Assembly (NCBI GenBank): GCA_022410635.1
Contig: JAJVDF010000029.1
Location: forward strand, 771,828 to 835,827
Source: Tretioscincus oriximinensis
Lineage: Eukaryota > Chordata > Lepidosauria > Squamata > Gymnophthalmidae
Direction of reading: 5' to 3'
Length of the DNA stretch: 64,000 nt
How positions within the stretch are numbered: position 1 is the stretch's first letter; each line of letters opens with the position of its first letter. Positions 12,860-25,170 of the stretch are shown one piece after another. A program made the position numbers and the translations under genes. Under the pieces are notes generated by a model. That model was not told the origin of the DNA. It saw only the letters and a list, made by a program, of their open reading frames with translations, and did no database searches.

Positions 12860-13520
12860 GGGTACTTTATGCCATTGAAATGCCTACTTCCAGTTACCAC
12901 TGCTTCATCATCTACAGCCCCTTGCGGACAGAGNTTATCTGATCACAGGGAACCATGCTCTGGTAACTTCCAGATTGGACTATTGTAATGCACTTTGCAC
13001 ATGGCTGCTCTTAAAGACAGTTTGTAAGCTGCAGCTGGTAAAGAATGCAGAACCTGCATTACTGATCTGAAAGGCTAGGCAACTGCACGGGTTACCAGTT
13101 CACTGCCAAATTCGATTNAAGATATGAACATATACGTCCCTAAATGAACAGAGTCTCAATATCTAAAGGAACATCTTCTCATATATTGACTTACCATGAG
13201 TTTTAGGATCTGCAGCACTGACCTCCTGATTGTACCACCAGCTTCAATAGAAAAAAGGGTGGACACCCAGTATAGGATGTCCTTAGTGATGGCTCCAAAT
13301 GATCAAATAATCTCCTACCTGAGGAGCATGTGGCCCTTCTAGTGTCTAGGAGAGTTGTGAAGACACACCTCTTCACTCAGGCCTTTGGCTAAGGAAACAG
13401 CATTCTCTTCCTACTTTCAGACACAATTACGTTTTAGGTATTTACGTATTTTACATTTTGTCTTAATTGTTGTGACCTGTCCTGAAACCTTCAGGCATAA
13501 AATGTAAACAACTGAGTAAT
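12860..13520 (+). mobile_element. L2-like LINE, ORF2 3' part and tail (decayed)
   Basis: Conceptual translation retains L2-type ORF2 C-terminal signatures: RLDYCNAL at about 12972-12996, a KLQLV.NA segment at about 13027-13050, an H.LPV stretch near 13085-13110, and LPEEH-like then RVVKTHLFTQAF at about 13318-13390. Several frameshifts and stops are present. The tail (cctgaaaccttcaggcataa) runs straight into the microsatellite at 13521. Confidence 0.82.
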
Positions 13521-13525
13521 TAAAA

Positions 13526-13556
<31 letters not shown>

Positions 13557-13627
13557 ATATATACATACATACATACATACATACATACATACATACATAC
13601 ATACAACATACATACATACATACATAC
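13521..13627. repeat. Compound microsatellite (AAAT)n then (ACAT)n
   Basis: About ten AAAT units (13521-13559) followed by roughly seventeen ATAC/ACAT units with one interruption. It grew from the L2 tail immediately upstream. Likely length-polymorphic. Confidence 0.97.
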
Positions 13628-13634
13628 CAATCTC

Positions 13635-14580
13635 AGGCTGCGTGCACACAGCTATTTTATTCCCAAATCGGTGTGAGATAAGGAAGGTTCTGGCACATGT
13701 GTTAAGCATCTTTCAACAGTTGTCCCACAATAAACCCATTTATCCTGGAATAAANTATTGCTGGGATGATCAGGCATGATTGTGGAGAACCTCCGAAATC
13801 TCGCAGCCAACCTCCATGATCTCGTAACCGAGCCCCTTCCTCTCCTGTGTGCACATTATAAGTGCGAGAGACAGGAGGAAGTGCCGCCTCCTTGCTTAGG
13901 CAGAGAAATCTGCCTGCCTTTTCCTAAGCCCAGGCTGCCCTCCATCTGCTTTCGAGGGCTGCTGCCTGGAGATTGGCTCGATGAAGCAATGAGCAGGACG
14001 TCGTCACTGTCAAATGGTTCAGCTAAGGCGAGGAGGAGTTGGGAACGTTGACAGGACGTCTGTCAATGCTTCTCGTCGCTTTGCTGAGCTGATCTCCAGG
14101 CAGCAGCCCCTGAAAGCAGATGGAGAGCAGCCTGGGCTTAGGAAAAGACTTCTCATGAAATGTAGCTGGCTCTGACATCTTGCTTCAGCTGAGCCCTCCT
14201 TCCAGCCAGCCCTCTGCCTGCTTTCGAGGGCTGCTGCCTGGGGATCGGCTCAGCAAAGCGACGAGCAGCATTGACAAACGTCCTGTCAGCCATCCCACCT
14301 CCTCCTCCTCACCTCAGCTGAACCACTTGATAGCGANGACATCCTGCTCGTCGCTTCGCAGAGCCAATCTCCAGGCAGCAGCCCCCGAAAGCAGGCAGAG
14401 GGCACAGCCGAAGCAACGTGGCAGAGCAGGCTGCATATCCTGAGAGTTAAGTATACGTGTGCACAGACACGCCATTATTATATTCCAGAATATAGCTTCG
14501 TGGTGTGCANAGACGCGTGATTGCTATATTCTGGAATATAGCCTTATAGTGCTTTTTCTTGTGTCGTATGCACGCAGCCT
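13635..14580 (+). mobile_element. Non-autonomous DNA transposon, family A (longest copy)
   Basis: Terminal inverted repeats aggctgcgtgcac (13635) and gtatgcacgcagcct (ends 14580). Copies with the same ends and shared interior occur at 31458 (reverse) and 36320. Shared interior marks include tattgctgggat, the gtgcacattataag region and a palindrome tatattctggaatata near the right end. This copy has a GC-rich interior (13900-14440) in which a segment carrying gggctgctgcctgg appears about four times in alternating orientation. No transposase ORF and no clear target duplication; superfamily unassigned. Confidence 0.85.
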
Positions 14581-15852
14581 TACTTACAAAGATTATTAAA
14601 TAATGTTGAATGCCCAGGATTGTATCTCTTGGATGTATTGTACATATCGTGCTTGTAGACGCTTTCTCACATTCACGGTTGGGCCAACTCAATCTTTCAG
14701 CAGCAACAGAAATACAATACACGGAAAAGCATTTCACACACTGCACAATAAATCATAGTGGATAGGAGTTAGAATAGGAGCAGGAGAAGTGCTATTTTCT
14801 CCTATAACCGCACCCTCAGTCCCTGAAATCTGGGCTTTATTTCAGTTCCGGGTAATGTTTACAGGGCAGGGCGAGGATGCTAATGGCTCTCTAACTGCCA
14901 ATATCTGCAGCAATTAACCGTATCCTGGTAATTAAGATTCCTTCCTCTGGATTACGTATGGTAAGCACTATATCTTCCTGATGTTCTCCAATGAAGCTAT
15001 CACATGCCAACACTGGGTAGGGCTGAAAGGATTCACTCATTTTCAACGTATGTTTTTTATTTCAGCAGATAATTACTATCATTTGTTTGACATAACTCAG
15101 GCTCTAGAGCACTTCCAGCTATAGATAGTAAATTCTGTCTATTTACTATCGCTACAGAAGCACTAAAATAATGTCAGCAAAACCAGTATAGATATCAGAG
15201 AACATAAGAACCACCAATACTGTGCAGTGTATGAAAAGTTAAAACATAAAAAAGTAAGAAAAGCCCTGCTGGATCAGGAGCAATCCATCAAATCCAGTAC
15301 TTCTTATCTACACAGCGGTTCACCACTTTTGGAGATTCTCAAGCAGAAGATGAAGGCAAACCTTCACCTGCTCACATTACACTGCGAATGGCCTCAGAAG
15401 AATCTCTCTCTTTAGGTATTATGGTACCTACATCAGGCTGAGTCTGCCCTATGAGTTCAGGCAGGTTCAAGTGNTCTAATAGCTAAAAAAGCTCCTTTTT
15501 TGCCTTCATTTCACACTAAGGGTGTAGCTAAATGATGATTACCTACCTCTTCCTTAGGGTGATGTTCCCCTTTCTTCCTCTTCAGGCCACATGGGTTAAG
15601 TGGAGGATTTGCTAGGATTTGCTATGCATCAGTAATAAAAGGATGAGAATNGGCAATTTCCTGGTTACTGATATCTCCCAACATGCTAGTGAAACGCCCC
15701 CTTGTTCCCCTTGTAAGCCTTCATGTGTCAGCTCCCAAGCAAAGAAAGCAGCAAAAGATTCTCATTCACTTTCTCCTACACCCCAGTACTACATGCTCAG
15801 TATTACAGGATCATAGAGTTCAGTAGCCATGTAACTGATTTCCATGTTCGAG
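14581..15852. other. Spacer with one decayed CR1 fragment
   Basis: At about 15196-15330 there is a degraded reverse-strand CR1 end (agaacataagaaccaccaat, then ctgctggatcaggagcaat and tccagtact). The remainder is unrecognised. Confidence 0.55.
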
Positions 15853-16655
15853 ATAAGAACATAAGAGGAGTCCTGCTGAATTGAGCCTGAGCCCATGTAA
15901 TCCAGCATTCTGTCTCACACAAAGGCCCACCAATTGGTGTAGGCAATCTGGAACAGGAGAAGACAAAATCTTCAACTGTTCTTCATGCCCTACAAAAGGC
16001 ATTTCAGGCATCCTGCCTGTTGCTCCATCTCNGAGGCAACCTCAAGACATCCATCCTAGAAGCCCTTTTTACCCTTGGCTTCCATGAACTTGTCTAATCG
16101 TGTCTTAAAGCTATTCAGGCTGCTAGGTACTACCACCTCTTCTGAAAGTAAATTCCAAAGGCCGATGACCCTCTGGGTGAAAAAATACTTTCCTTTGTCT
16201 GTTCCCATTCTTCTGCCCATCAGTTTCAAGGAATGCCCCCTGGTCCTAGTGTTGTGTGATAGAGAAAATAGTTACCATCCCATGCATGATTTTATACACC
16301 TCAATTAGGTCTCCTCTCAAATGCCCTCTTTCGAGGCTGAATGCATTGCAGCCAGATTTCATAAGGGAGGTGCTCCAGTCCCTCGATCATTCTTGTTGCC
16401 CTTTTCTGCACCTTCTCCAGTTCCACAATATCATTTTTGAGATGTGGTGACCAGAACTGTACACAATATTCCGAATGTGCCCTCACCAAAGATTTATAAA
16501 GAGGCAAAACAACATTTGCTGACTAGCTTTTGATTCCTTTCCTAATTATTCCTAACATTGAATTTGCTTTTTTGCTGCTGCTGCTGCTGCACACTGGGTT
16601 GACACCTTCATTGAACAATCCACCAACACTGCAAGATCCTTACATGGATAGCATG
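15853..16655 (-). mobile_element. CR1-like LINE, longest copy in the window
   Basis: Reverse-strand copy of about 800 bp. From the terminus at 15853 it reads back through the 3' UTR, the KYFFTQRVIGLW-like segment, then [18 protein letters not shown] and [12 protein letters not shown] (16301-16507 on the minus strand), which are typical CR1 reverse-transcriptase C-terminal motifs. It continues to cattgaatttgc and a CTG run at about 16573-16590. Frameshifted and inactive. Confidence 0.92.
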
Positions 16656-19344
16656 TCTCTGTTCTGTTAAGGGTTCGTTTGCTTGTGTTTGTGACAGAAG
16701 GAAGGCAAGTGTGGTATGGATACCCAGCGATTTCTTCCCCAACATAACGCAGCTGGTGTTTTTTCCCCTTCGTGTGTCTCCAGCCTAAGTGGAAATCTCC
16801 TAAAAATCCTTTGTGGGACCTTCCATTGTAGGAAAATGGTAAATATCGTGAGATTTCAAGGCTGGATGTAAAGGTTCATTGACTCTTGGCTTGCAGTGAA
16901 TGCTGGGAATTGTAGTTAGACAAGAGCAACAATGGCTTATAGGACATGCTATGTGATGAGAATACAAGGCAATGCAATGGGAAAACAGAAAACAATGTGG
17001 AATATTGAAGATGAGTGGTGAGGCAATCACAAATGGGTTAGTCCAGATTTAGAGTAAATTCCAGAATAAAACAGAATGTGTGAAAGGGGCCTAATAATGA
17101 AGCACAGACTGAAGACTACAAAGGAGAGATATTCCTTAACGTACTTACAAAGGGATGTAGAGATCTGCCCTATCAGAATATTAAATTAAGATGTGCTTAG
17201 CATGACTAATAGCATGAAAGAATGCAAGATGTACTTTGTTGTCACTGTTTAGTGCTGTCACCAGGGGCAACCACTGAGCGCTCTTCAGGGGATTCGGTAA
17301 TGCACCTCATAGAGTTATATTGGCAATTTTTACCCTCATTAATCATTCCCTTTTCCCATAGGTACCACTATGTTGTTGATATAAATTTTCCTGAGGTATA
17401 TACATTTTCCTGAGCACTACCGGTGCTGCCCTCTCTCCCAGCAGCTAAGGGGATGGCTCCTCTTTCATTCCCCTTGCCAATTTAACTCTATGAGATGCAT
17501 TACCAACCCCCCTGGGGAGCACTNTCACATCAGGATCAACCCTATGACTTCCTTCTAGAGAGATTAAATCTTCAAGCATACATTTTCCAAGTAGTTGTTC
17601 TCCCAGTACAGCCAATCCCAATTCTGGATACATGAAAATCTACCTATTAACCATTACTGTTACCATAGATCTACTCATTTTTAAAAGTTATGTGTTGTAA
17701 ATTTGTATGTGACATAGTATCTGACTCATGCATTACTCATCAAATTACCACAAAGCTAGCTAACTCCTCCTTCACCTCCTCCACTGATTTTGCTGAATCA
17801 TCAAACATAATAGCTACAAAACCTGGAATCTGACTACATATTCTGACAGTTCTAAATCTGTCAGTCATTCTACTTAGTCAGTCACAATCACTCAGTAATC
17901 CCATTGTCAGAAATCCCACTGGTCCAAACTAGGTTTTAATCCAGCTTCAGTCCTCTTTCAGTATGGAAGAACACAAAAGCAAAGTGAATAGTTATTTTAT
18001 TTCCACATCATCTAAACCAAAAATAGATTTTCTGAGTTAGAGAATACAAAAAAAAACAGCTCACCATTTTGCTTTCTCTCACTCTGAAAGTGGATTGAAA
18101 CTGGATTAAAACTTAGATGTGACCAGGCCCCAAAACTCGCTCGCACATGCTAATATCAAAGTGGATTTAGGCATAGCACATAATGGGTGGTCAGTCATCA
18201 TAATGCCAAATACTTGATGAGTGTGCAAGAACTTTAGCATCTCAGGTTAACACTAGATTTCTTGTCACAGCAACTCTGCAGCTAGGAGAACCTGTTCTCT
18301 TATTACAAACTGCTAAACGAAAGAAGGGAAAGGTTTATATTTCCTTAATTATGTAAGAATCAGCCCTATTGCTACTATTTTTGTTATGAGATAATTCAGT
18401 GATGACACATGATCAAACAGAAATAATTTCTTTTTTGACCAGCCTTGGCATCTGATTGTGGGCTCTGGCATAATTATATGGCTAAGTAAATTTATTTCTG
18501 TGGGATTTTCCCCAGAAGAATTTGGCTTACTCTTGTATGTAAAGTAACTTACTGGTATTCTAGAACTCAACTCCACCCAAGGCACCCACTAAGTACTTGC
18601 TTAACTCTTGTTTGTAAACTGTACTTGGTGATTATTCTGCTGATATTACAGATAATTTTTGTGCAATGCAGAATGTATCATGCCATCATCCAAGCATAAT
18701 GTCCTGCCCCCTCTGAGTCACGTTTTCCCCTTGATCTCATTTGAATATTGTCAACTGAGAAATTGTTCACACTGACATTGATGCCGATCCTACCTTATAA
18801 TGTTAAATTTATATTTATTACCCAGAGGTCTCGAATGGGGGTCTGCCACGTACAAGTTTTGTACCTAGATAGTGTAGAATAAGGCTCAGTGGGGAAGCCT
18901 AATTGACTTCCGTGTTTGAAAATGGCCTGTGAACTTACAGTTTTTATACCTCAGGAAAATTTATATCAAATGTATAAATATTTTAATTCTTTTTAAAAGC
19001 AGGTCTTCTTCATATAAAGTATTTCTAATAATTCTGCCATTTATTCCTTCCAAGTCTTTGTTTGCTGACTCTTATCTTCTGAAGATTTTGAGCTTCATTG
19101 ATAACAATTTGAATGGGTACTTATTTGAGCAGCATTTGCCACAGTAGTCTATGTGAAAATTTTCACCTAAAAGATAAACTANACGAGGCCCCAAATAAAG
19201 TTTACCTGGACAACCATATCTTTGATTAACTGTCAAAAGCTAGTTATAGTTTATTTGACATTAGCTGTGTCTTTATGTACTGCATGGGAGGAATCTCATG
19301 TAAATGTGGGGATCCCAGTGGGTGCTTCTTCATCTTTCTTTGAA
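16656..19344. other. Spacer with a diverged copy of repeat C
   Basis: About 16797-17085 resembles the repeat at 43711 and 45255: it shares tgctgggaattgtagt, caatggcttataggacatgc and atgtgatgaga, and, with the 45255 copy, an ataaattc.ggaataaaacag-type end. The rest of this 2.7 kb is unrecognised, with no exon. Confidence 0.55.
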
Positions 19345-19428
19345 TGGATGAAGGTACCTATAGTAATGTATGGTTATGAGATTTAGAACATAAGGGAGGC
19401 CAAGCACTGAAGAATTGACACTTTTGAA

Positions 19429-20968
19429 CTACATGCCAGTCTGGCAAGAGGTGACAAAACTCCTGACTAGCTGGGAAAAAAATAAAAAATATATGACCAT
19501 GGGAGGGAGAGTCGCAGCGATTAAAATGAAGGTTGTGCCAAAGCTACTTTACCTTTTCNGTGCCCTTCCTTTTGAAGTAACCCGACAACAATTCCTCCGT
19601 TGGGAAAAGACCCTAGACAAATTCATCTTTCAGAATAAAAGGCCCAGACTGGCTAAGCACATCCTACGGAAAGCCACACATAAAGGGGGATGGGGATACC
19701 CTTCCCTGTCGCTGTACTATGACTCTTGCCAGCTCCACAGATTTCAAGCTCTGTGCTCCAAAGATCCCCCTCAGTGGGCCAGGATAGAGTTATCAGACTG
19801 GAATTTACATCTAGATAAAAAGGATTTGTATGGAACTTGGGGGAACAAAGATCTACTTATGATAGTAAATCCGATCTTACAGAGTACATTGAAAGTGTGG
19901 GCTAGATGGCAAAGCAAGCTTTCCCCAANTATTTCGCCACTCACCNGGTTAAATACACTACCAAACACACCAAACTGGATTCCGCTACGGATCTGGAACA
20001 AAATTTCAGACAGCGGATTCTCCACTGTAGGCGACCTCTTAAATTCTGACTTTAAGAATAAAANCAGACAGGAAATGGATCAGATGTTCCATCTTCTCCC
20101 AACAGACTGGCTTACTTCATTAGCACTATATCATTTTCTCTCAGACACCCATAGACACACCAGTCCTAGACCATTAACAGATTTTGAAATGATATTATAT
20201 TCGAGTCTTCCCTCAGATAAAAAGCGGTCAGCAAAAATATACAACATTCTTACAGAGAAGCAAAGTCAACCACTTAGCTCATTGAAAACATATTGGGAGG
20301 AGGAGAGTGGAGTGAACATGGAGGAGGAGGAATGGGCCAGAGTTCCGGTCAATCTTTATAATAGCCACAAATCGCAGAATGATAGGGAACTGTCGCTTAA
20401 AATATTGTACAAATGGTATCGCACTCCGGTGACACTCCACAAAATGATGCCGCAACTCAGCCCACAATGCTGGCATGGATGCGAGACCCTAGGAACATAT
20501 TCTCATATGTGGTGNGACTGTCGCAGGTCACGTTCCTTTTGGGACATGGTCCGTGATACNTTATGTACCATATTACGAACTGACATAATCTTGACACCAT
20601 CACTGATTTTTCTTTTTATATTCAGAGATGGACATGAGAAACTAGGAAATAAATCTCTAATTAAAACACTACTCACAGCAGCGAAATATGTATTAGCGAG
20701 AGGATGGAAATCTACACNCNCNCTAACTAAAAAAGANTGGTTATCAAAGATATGGGACATCCTAATTAATGAACTGATAGAGTGCCACCTCTCTCGCATG
20801 TCGGGAATTAAGAGAGACCATATGTCTGAATTTAGGGGGAAATGGNCACCCTTTTTCAGAATGGCAAAAATTGACGAATCGTTACANTACACAGCATCGG
20901 GAAGTATCTCTGCCAGTTATGCTAACCTCTCAAAGTGGCTCCCTTACCTGCCTGACATGACGGAATGA
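19429..20968 (+). pseudogene. L1 ORF2 C-terminal fragment (about 512 residues)
   Basis: An uninterrupted reading frame ends with TGA at 20966-20968. It matches the region downstream of the reverse transcriptase in vertebrate L1 ORF2: an AIKMKVVPKLLYLF-like segment, then LPFEVTRQQF, LDKFIFQNKRPRLAK and KGGWGYPSLSLYY. Near the end is the L1 zinc-knuckle C-x3-C-x7-H-x4-C (cysteines at 20468, 20480 and 20519, histidine at 20504). The endonuclease and the catalytic RT motif are absent, so the product would be non-functional. The frame happens to stay open leftwards into the target-site duplication. About ten codons contain an N call. The absence of stops over 1.5 kb indicates a recent insertion. 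Confidence 0.93.
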
Positions 20969-21145
20969 TGTAGTTTATACGCTGACATATTAGATTTCCT
21001 CTGTATACAAATCAAAATTTTTGGAAAAGTAATGTTGAGAACAATAAGCAAGTCGCCAATTGAGACTATGACAAATGTTATTGTTTACCTGTTTGTATAC
21101 CTGTAAGTTTGTATTGTTTTAAAATTAAATTAATAAAAAAAAAAA
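19429..21145 (+). mobile_element. L1 LINE, 5'-truncated insertion with target duplication
   Basis: Flanked by an 18-bp direct repeat, agaattgacacttttgaa (19411-19428 and 21146-21163). The first A could belong to the poly-A. The element covers the last third of ORF2, a 3' UTR of about 165 bp, a poly-A signal (aataaa, 21132-21137) and a poly-A run. Truncation, A-tail and target duplication are the hallmarks of target-primed reverse transcription. It landed inside an older BovB. Confidence 0.95.
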
Positions 21146-21324
21146 AGAATTGACACTTTTGAATTGTGATGCCGGAGAAGACTTTCAAGAGTTCCTTGGA
21201 TTGGATGGAGATCAAAACACTCAATATTAAAGGAAATCAAATATTTTGGGATATGATGATTCTGGGATATGATGATTCTGGGAATGATTGAAGACAAAAA
21301 GAGAAAAATTCGGTAAAAAAATGA

Positions 21325-21486
21325 ACATAAGAACATAAGAAGAGCCATACTGGATCAGGCCAGAGCCCATCTAGTCCAGCATTCTGTCTCACACAGAGGC
21401 CCACCAGATGCACCTGAGCAGTCTGAACAGAGGAAAGCAAAATTTGTACCTGTTCATGACTCCCTGCAAATGGTATTTCAGGAGCT
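21325..21486 (-). mobile_element. CR1-like 3' end inside BovB
   Basis: Terminus acataagaacataagaagag followed by the 3' UTR in reverse (ctagtccagcattctgtctc, agatgcacctgagcagtc). It stops at the ggtatttcaggag block. It interrupts the BovB copy between 21324 and 21487. Confidence 0.88.
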
Positions 21487-21605
21487 GAATAGGTAGTGTC
21501 ATAGAAGCAACAAACATAAGCTTAATCATATTTCAGGAGCAATGGAAAACAGAGGGACTGCATGTCAATGGAATCACAAACAGTTGGCTATGACTGAATG
21601 GTGCT

Positions 21606-24507
21606 GGAGAGAACACAACTATTAGTAGAATATGTTTTCACATCCTCAAGGTGCCTCAGGTGGGTGCTATACTCCCCAGTGGCATACTGTAAGAAGAACC
21701 TTCTGTATCTGTTCACACTATATCTTGTTTAGCATTTTCCCCCATATAAATGGAAAAAAGCATTCTGAATAAAATACAAGGCAAAAATTCACCTGCTTTT
21801 GACATCCTGTAGATGTCCTTTGGACTCAGGGGCATCATTTAAGCATTCCTTCTTGTAGCCATTACAGTGCTGTACCATGGGTTGTTAATACCTGGGGCAA
21901 GGATTCAGTTCAGCATCTCCATCCCCCAGAAACACTTTTGCCATCTTGTTGTCTTCCTTGGTCAGAGAGCAGATGGAACAGATGGCTAGCTGAGAGGTTT
22001 CTTGCTCAATTGCCACCTCCTCCTTTTCTCCCAGTATTCTCATCTCCTCCCTTTCTCCACCACTGCACTACTTGAGGACTTCTGTGTGGCTGACCTGGGC
22101 ACATTCTGTATGGAACATTGAGAGATTTTTCTGTGTGAGGGAGAAGGTCTTATATATATTTGTCCTTCATACACTTGCCTAATTTTGTTTTAAAACTATC
22201 CAGACTGATGGTTATGACTGCTGCTTCTGATAATAAATTTCATAGACTTGTGACCCATTGAGTGAAATAACTTTCACTTGACAGTCTTACTTCTCCTGTC
22301 CAGCAGTTTTCTAAACTATCCCCAGTTTCTAATCATGTGTGATAAAGAGAAGCTCCAGCAGTCTGTGGAATTAAGTAGAAATACAGTCATTTTTATATAT
22401 ATTTGAGATTATTTGACTATTTATTTCAGAATGATCTTTGCTAGATATAAACCACCTTTGTCCAATTTGATTGTGATCTTTCTATTTTATTGTTGCATGC
22501 ATTTTTAAAAATCAAACCATAGACACAACCTAACCTTTAATTCACCTTCAAGCAACCTTCAAAGTGAGAAAATACATCATCATCAGAAAATCCACCTTTG
22601 GATGCAGAAGGAAAATGGCTATCAGTTTGTTAGTGTGGTCTTTTTCACATTGATCAAAGTTGTATTAAAATTTAGATAAATCCATCTGGCTCCAAATTTC
22701 TGCTTTGTGGCGGCTATCTGTTAGTTTCAATATCCTTGCTGGGCAGTGATATAAATATAATTCACCACTGTAGCTTTGTAATGGGATTCAGAATGCCTGG
22801 AACCTGGAAGGTTTCTCAGAAGCTTCACATTAGAATGTAGGGTGGGCTATTGAATTCTAATAGAGGAAGTCTTTCTGCTGTTTTCATCATATGTATTCCT
22901 TACAAAATAGTAAACAGACATGTCATTGAGTTCATTGGAAGGAGAAACACTAGCAAATCAAGAAGGAAGTTTATCCATGAAGCTTTATTTCTTTCTGTAG
23001 GCTGGACCTTGAAAGAGAATGTACCTTCAGAAATGACCAGCACCCTTCACATTCTTATCTAAAGGAATCCCATTAGGAACCTTGGGAACACTAGCAAAAA
23101 TTTGGGCTGCCTGTAATTTATCAGAAATACAAGGTCATTAGTTTTGGCTCTTAAGCCTTCTTGTAAATGTCTGATTCATGTTTTCTTACCATTCAAACTA
23201 AAAAGAAGTACTGGACTGGATTGGAAAGAAAAATATTAACTAAAATACAACCAAGAGTCTAGCTTATGATTAGCCACATACACTTTAAAATAAATGCCTG
23301 ATTATGTCAAGGTGACACACTACCCAACACCCATTGATCCAGATTACAGTAGACAGAATCGATAAATAAAGGAATGTCTGATTTCTCTTTAAGTATACTA
23401 TCCACGCATTAATATGTTAGTGATTTCAAAATTTGCAGTCTCATATATATTATTATCATTAATAAATGTGAGCAGGTGGTACCATTAATATGAAAACTTC
23501 ACTAGGGCTGAAGTTAATNTTTATAAGTACAAGAAATTAGAACCATATAATTTAATTGAAACATGTTAAAAGTTGAATGCATTAACAAGGAAAAAAAATA
23601 ACACAGGAATACCTGAATGGACTGGGTGCATAAAATATACGTGTGTAGATGCCTCAAAAATATCAGAAGAAAGAGCATTCCACAAAGTAAGCATTGCTAC
23701 AGAAAATGCCTCACTGTGTGGGCCATCATGAAATTCAGGCCTCTTTTGCACTGAGTGAAATGGTCACTAGAAGTCATTCCCTACTGGTTATGGGAAAATT
23801 GCTTTCCATATTCACAGCCTGGGTGCAGAAAGTTTTCTGCTCCTGGCCGAGGGAGTAGNAAGAACAGACATTGTGAAGCAGCAGGTCCAGACATGCTTCT
23901 AGTTTTGACATCTCAACCCACTCTCTCCCACAACCTTTAACCTGTCCACATTTTTCAAGCACTATGGTANCATTCTCTCCTTCTTATGTCAGGCTGAGTA
24001 TCCATATAACATCCCTCACTGCCACAGCAATTCAACCCATTAAAATTTTTATCCCGCTCTATATCCAAAAGTAATTTTTTTTGTTGCCATCACACAATAC
24101 AGTTGTAAAATGCTGCACAATGCAATGCCCCAGAGCATTGAGGACAAGGAGGGACTAGTTTTTTAGTGTCAAGTCCCTGCATTTCTTCCAATTTCTCTGA
24201 TCAAAGTCTATGTATGTATGTGTGTGTGGAGGGAGAGAGGGAGGGAGGGAAAGAAAAGCCTATTCTCTTGACAGCAAACCAACTACAGTATTTGCTGATT
24301 GGTGTCTAAAGTTAGTTTAGGTTCTTACTTTATTACAGTATATCTTCCCTCATAGCATAGGCTATCTTAGGTAGATAAAACCCTTAAAGCTTGATATACT
24401 GTCAACACTTTTGAAAAAACAAAACAAAAAACAAGAAGCTCCAACTACACTGTGAACTAATCACTGGAAATGATAACAATCCAACTCACAAAAACTAGCA
24501 GGACATT
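21606..24507. other. Spacer with one CR1 fragment
   Basis: About 22160-22345 is a reverse-strand CR1 ORF2 end (ttttgttttaaaactatcc, gacccattgagtgaaataac). Nothing else recognised. Confidence 0.5.
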
Positions 24508-24604
24508 ATACCAAAAAATGTCCAGAAGCAATTTGGGGGCTACTGTGTTAGACAGTAATAGATAGACTGTGGTCTGATCCAGGAGGGCTCCTCTTATGTT
24601 CTTA
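24508..24604 (+). mobile_element. CR1-like 3' terminal fragment
   Basis: Ends with gtctgatccaggagggctcc and tcttatgttctta, the family terminus; 5'-truncated. Confidence 0.8.
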
Positions 24605-24869
24605 TATCTTAAGGAAGAAGAATATATTTTGCTTAGGTTATAAATTTTCTCAGGACTATGTGCCACTAAAATCTTTTTTATTCTTCTCTTTCCTTTTTAG
24701 AATAAGTAGAGTGGGGATGAAAAGCTTAGGCAACATTGGTGTTCCAGCTGCAAGGGTGTGGAGTTAACATAAGCATATTTGTTCAGTTGTGTGTAGCCTT
24801 TCACCACCTAGTAGACCATAACAAATCCTTCTGTCCTCTAATTTTTCAGTGTTTACTCCACTTAATAGT

Positions 24870-25170
24870 TATTATTTATTTATTTACATTTTTATACCGC
24901 CCTATACCGGAAGGTCTCAGGGCAGTAAACAATAAAATCACCATTCACATGTTAAAAACAGCCACATCTAAAAATAGGGAAGAGACAGCAGTTTTCTCAG
25001 CCAAAGGCCAGGCCAAAGAGATGCGTCTTCGAGCATTTTCTGAAAGTCCACAGAGATGGTGATTGACGCACTTTGAGGGGGAGAGTATTCCAAAGTCCTT
25101 TATTGCTTCCATGACACCAGCCATGGTGTCATTTTCTGCCAATTCTTTTTCTTTTACTTTCAACCTTTCC
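24870..25170 (-). mobile_element. L2-like LINE 3' end, reverse strand
   Basis: Starts with the reversed tail (tatttatttacatttttata, ccgccctataccggaaggtc), as in the SINE and L2 tails, and continues into about 200 bp of 3' sequence. The minus strand of that part encodes no intact frame. Family assignment beyond the tail is uncertain. Confidence 0.55.

Larger units (their letters stand above)
19345..21605 (+). mobile_element. RTE-BovB LINE split by later insertions
   Basis: BovB 3'-region sequence is found in three blocks. 19345-19428: gaaggtacctatagtaatgt, ggaggccaagcactgaag. 21146-21324: gaattgtgatgccggagaag, ggagatcaaaacactcaat. 21487-21605: gtcatagaagcaac and ggaatcacaaacagttggct. If the L1 at 19429-21145 and the CR1 piece at 21325-21486 are removed, the blocks line up in the order expected for BovB. 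Full of stops; inactive. Confidence 0.87.

Noticed and set aside
13560..13627. CRISPR-like array (regularly repeated short units)
   Set aside because: It is a tetranucleotide microsatellite without spacers, in a vertebrate genome.
13417..13709. Minus-strand frames with MYVC/FIYL repeats
   Set aside because: Translation of the AAAT/ACAT microsatellite.
19415..19428. Taking the ORF2 frame to start at 19415
   Set aside because: Those codons lie in the target-site duplication (BovB sequence), outside the L1 insertion; the open frame there is fortuitous.
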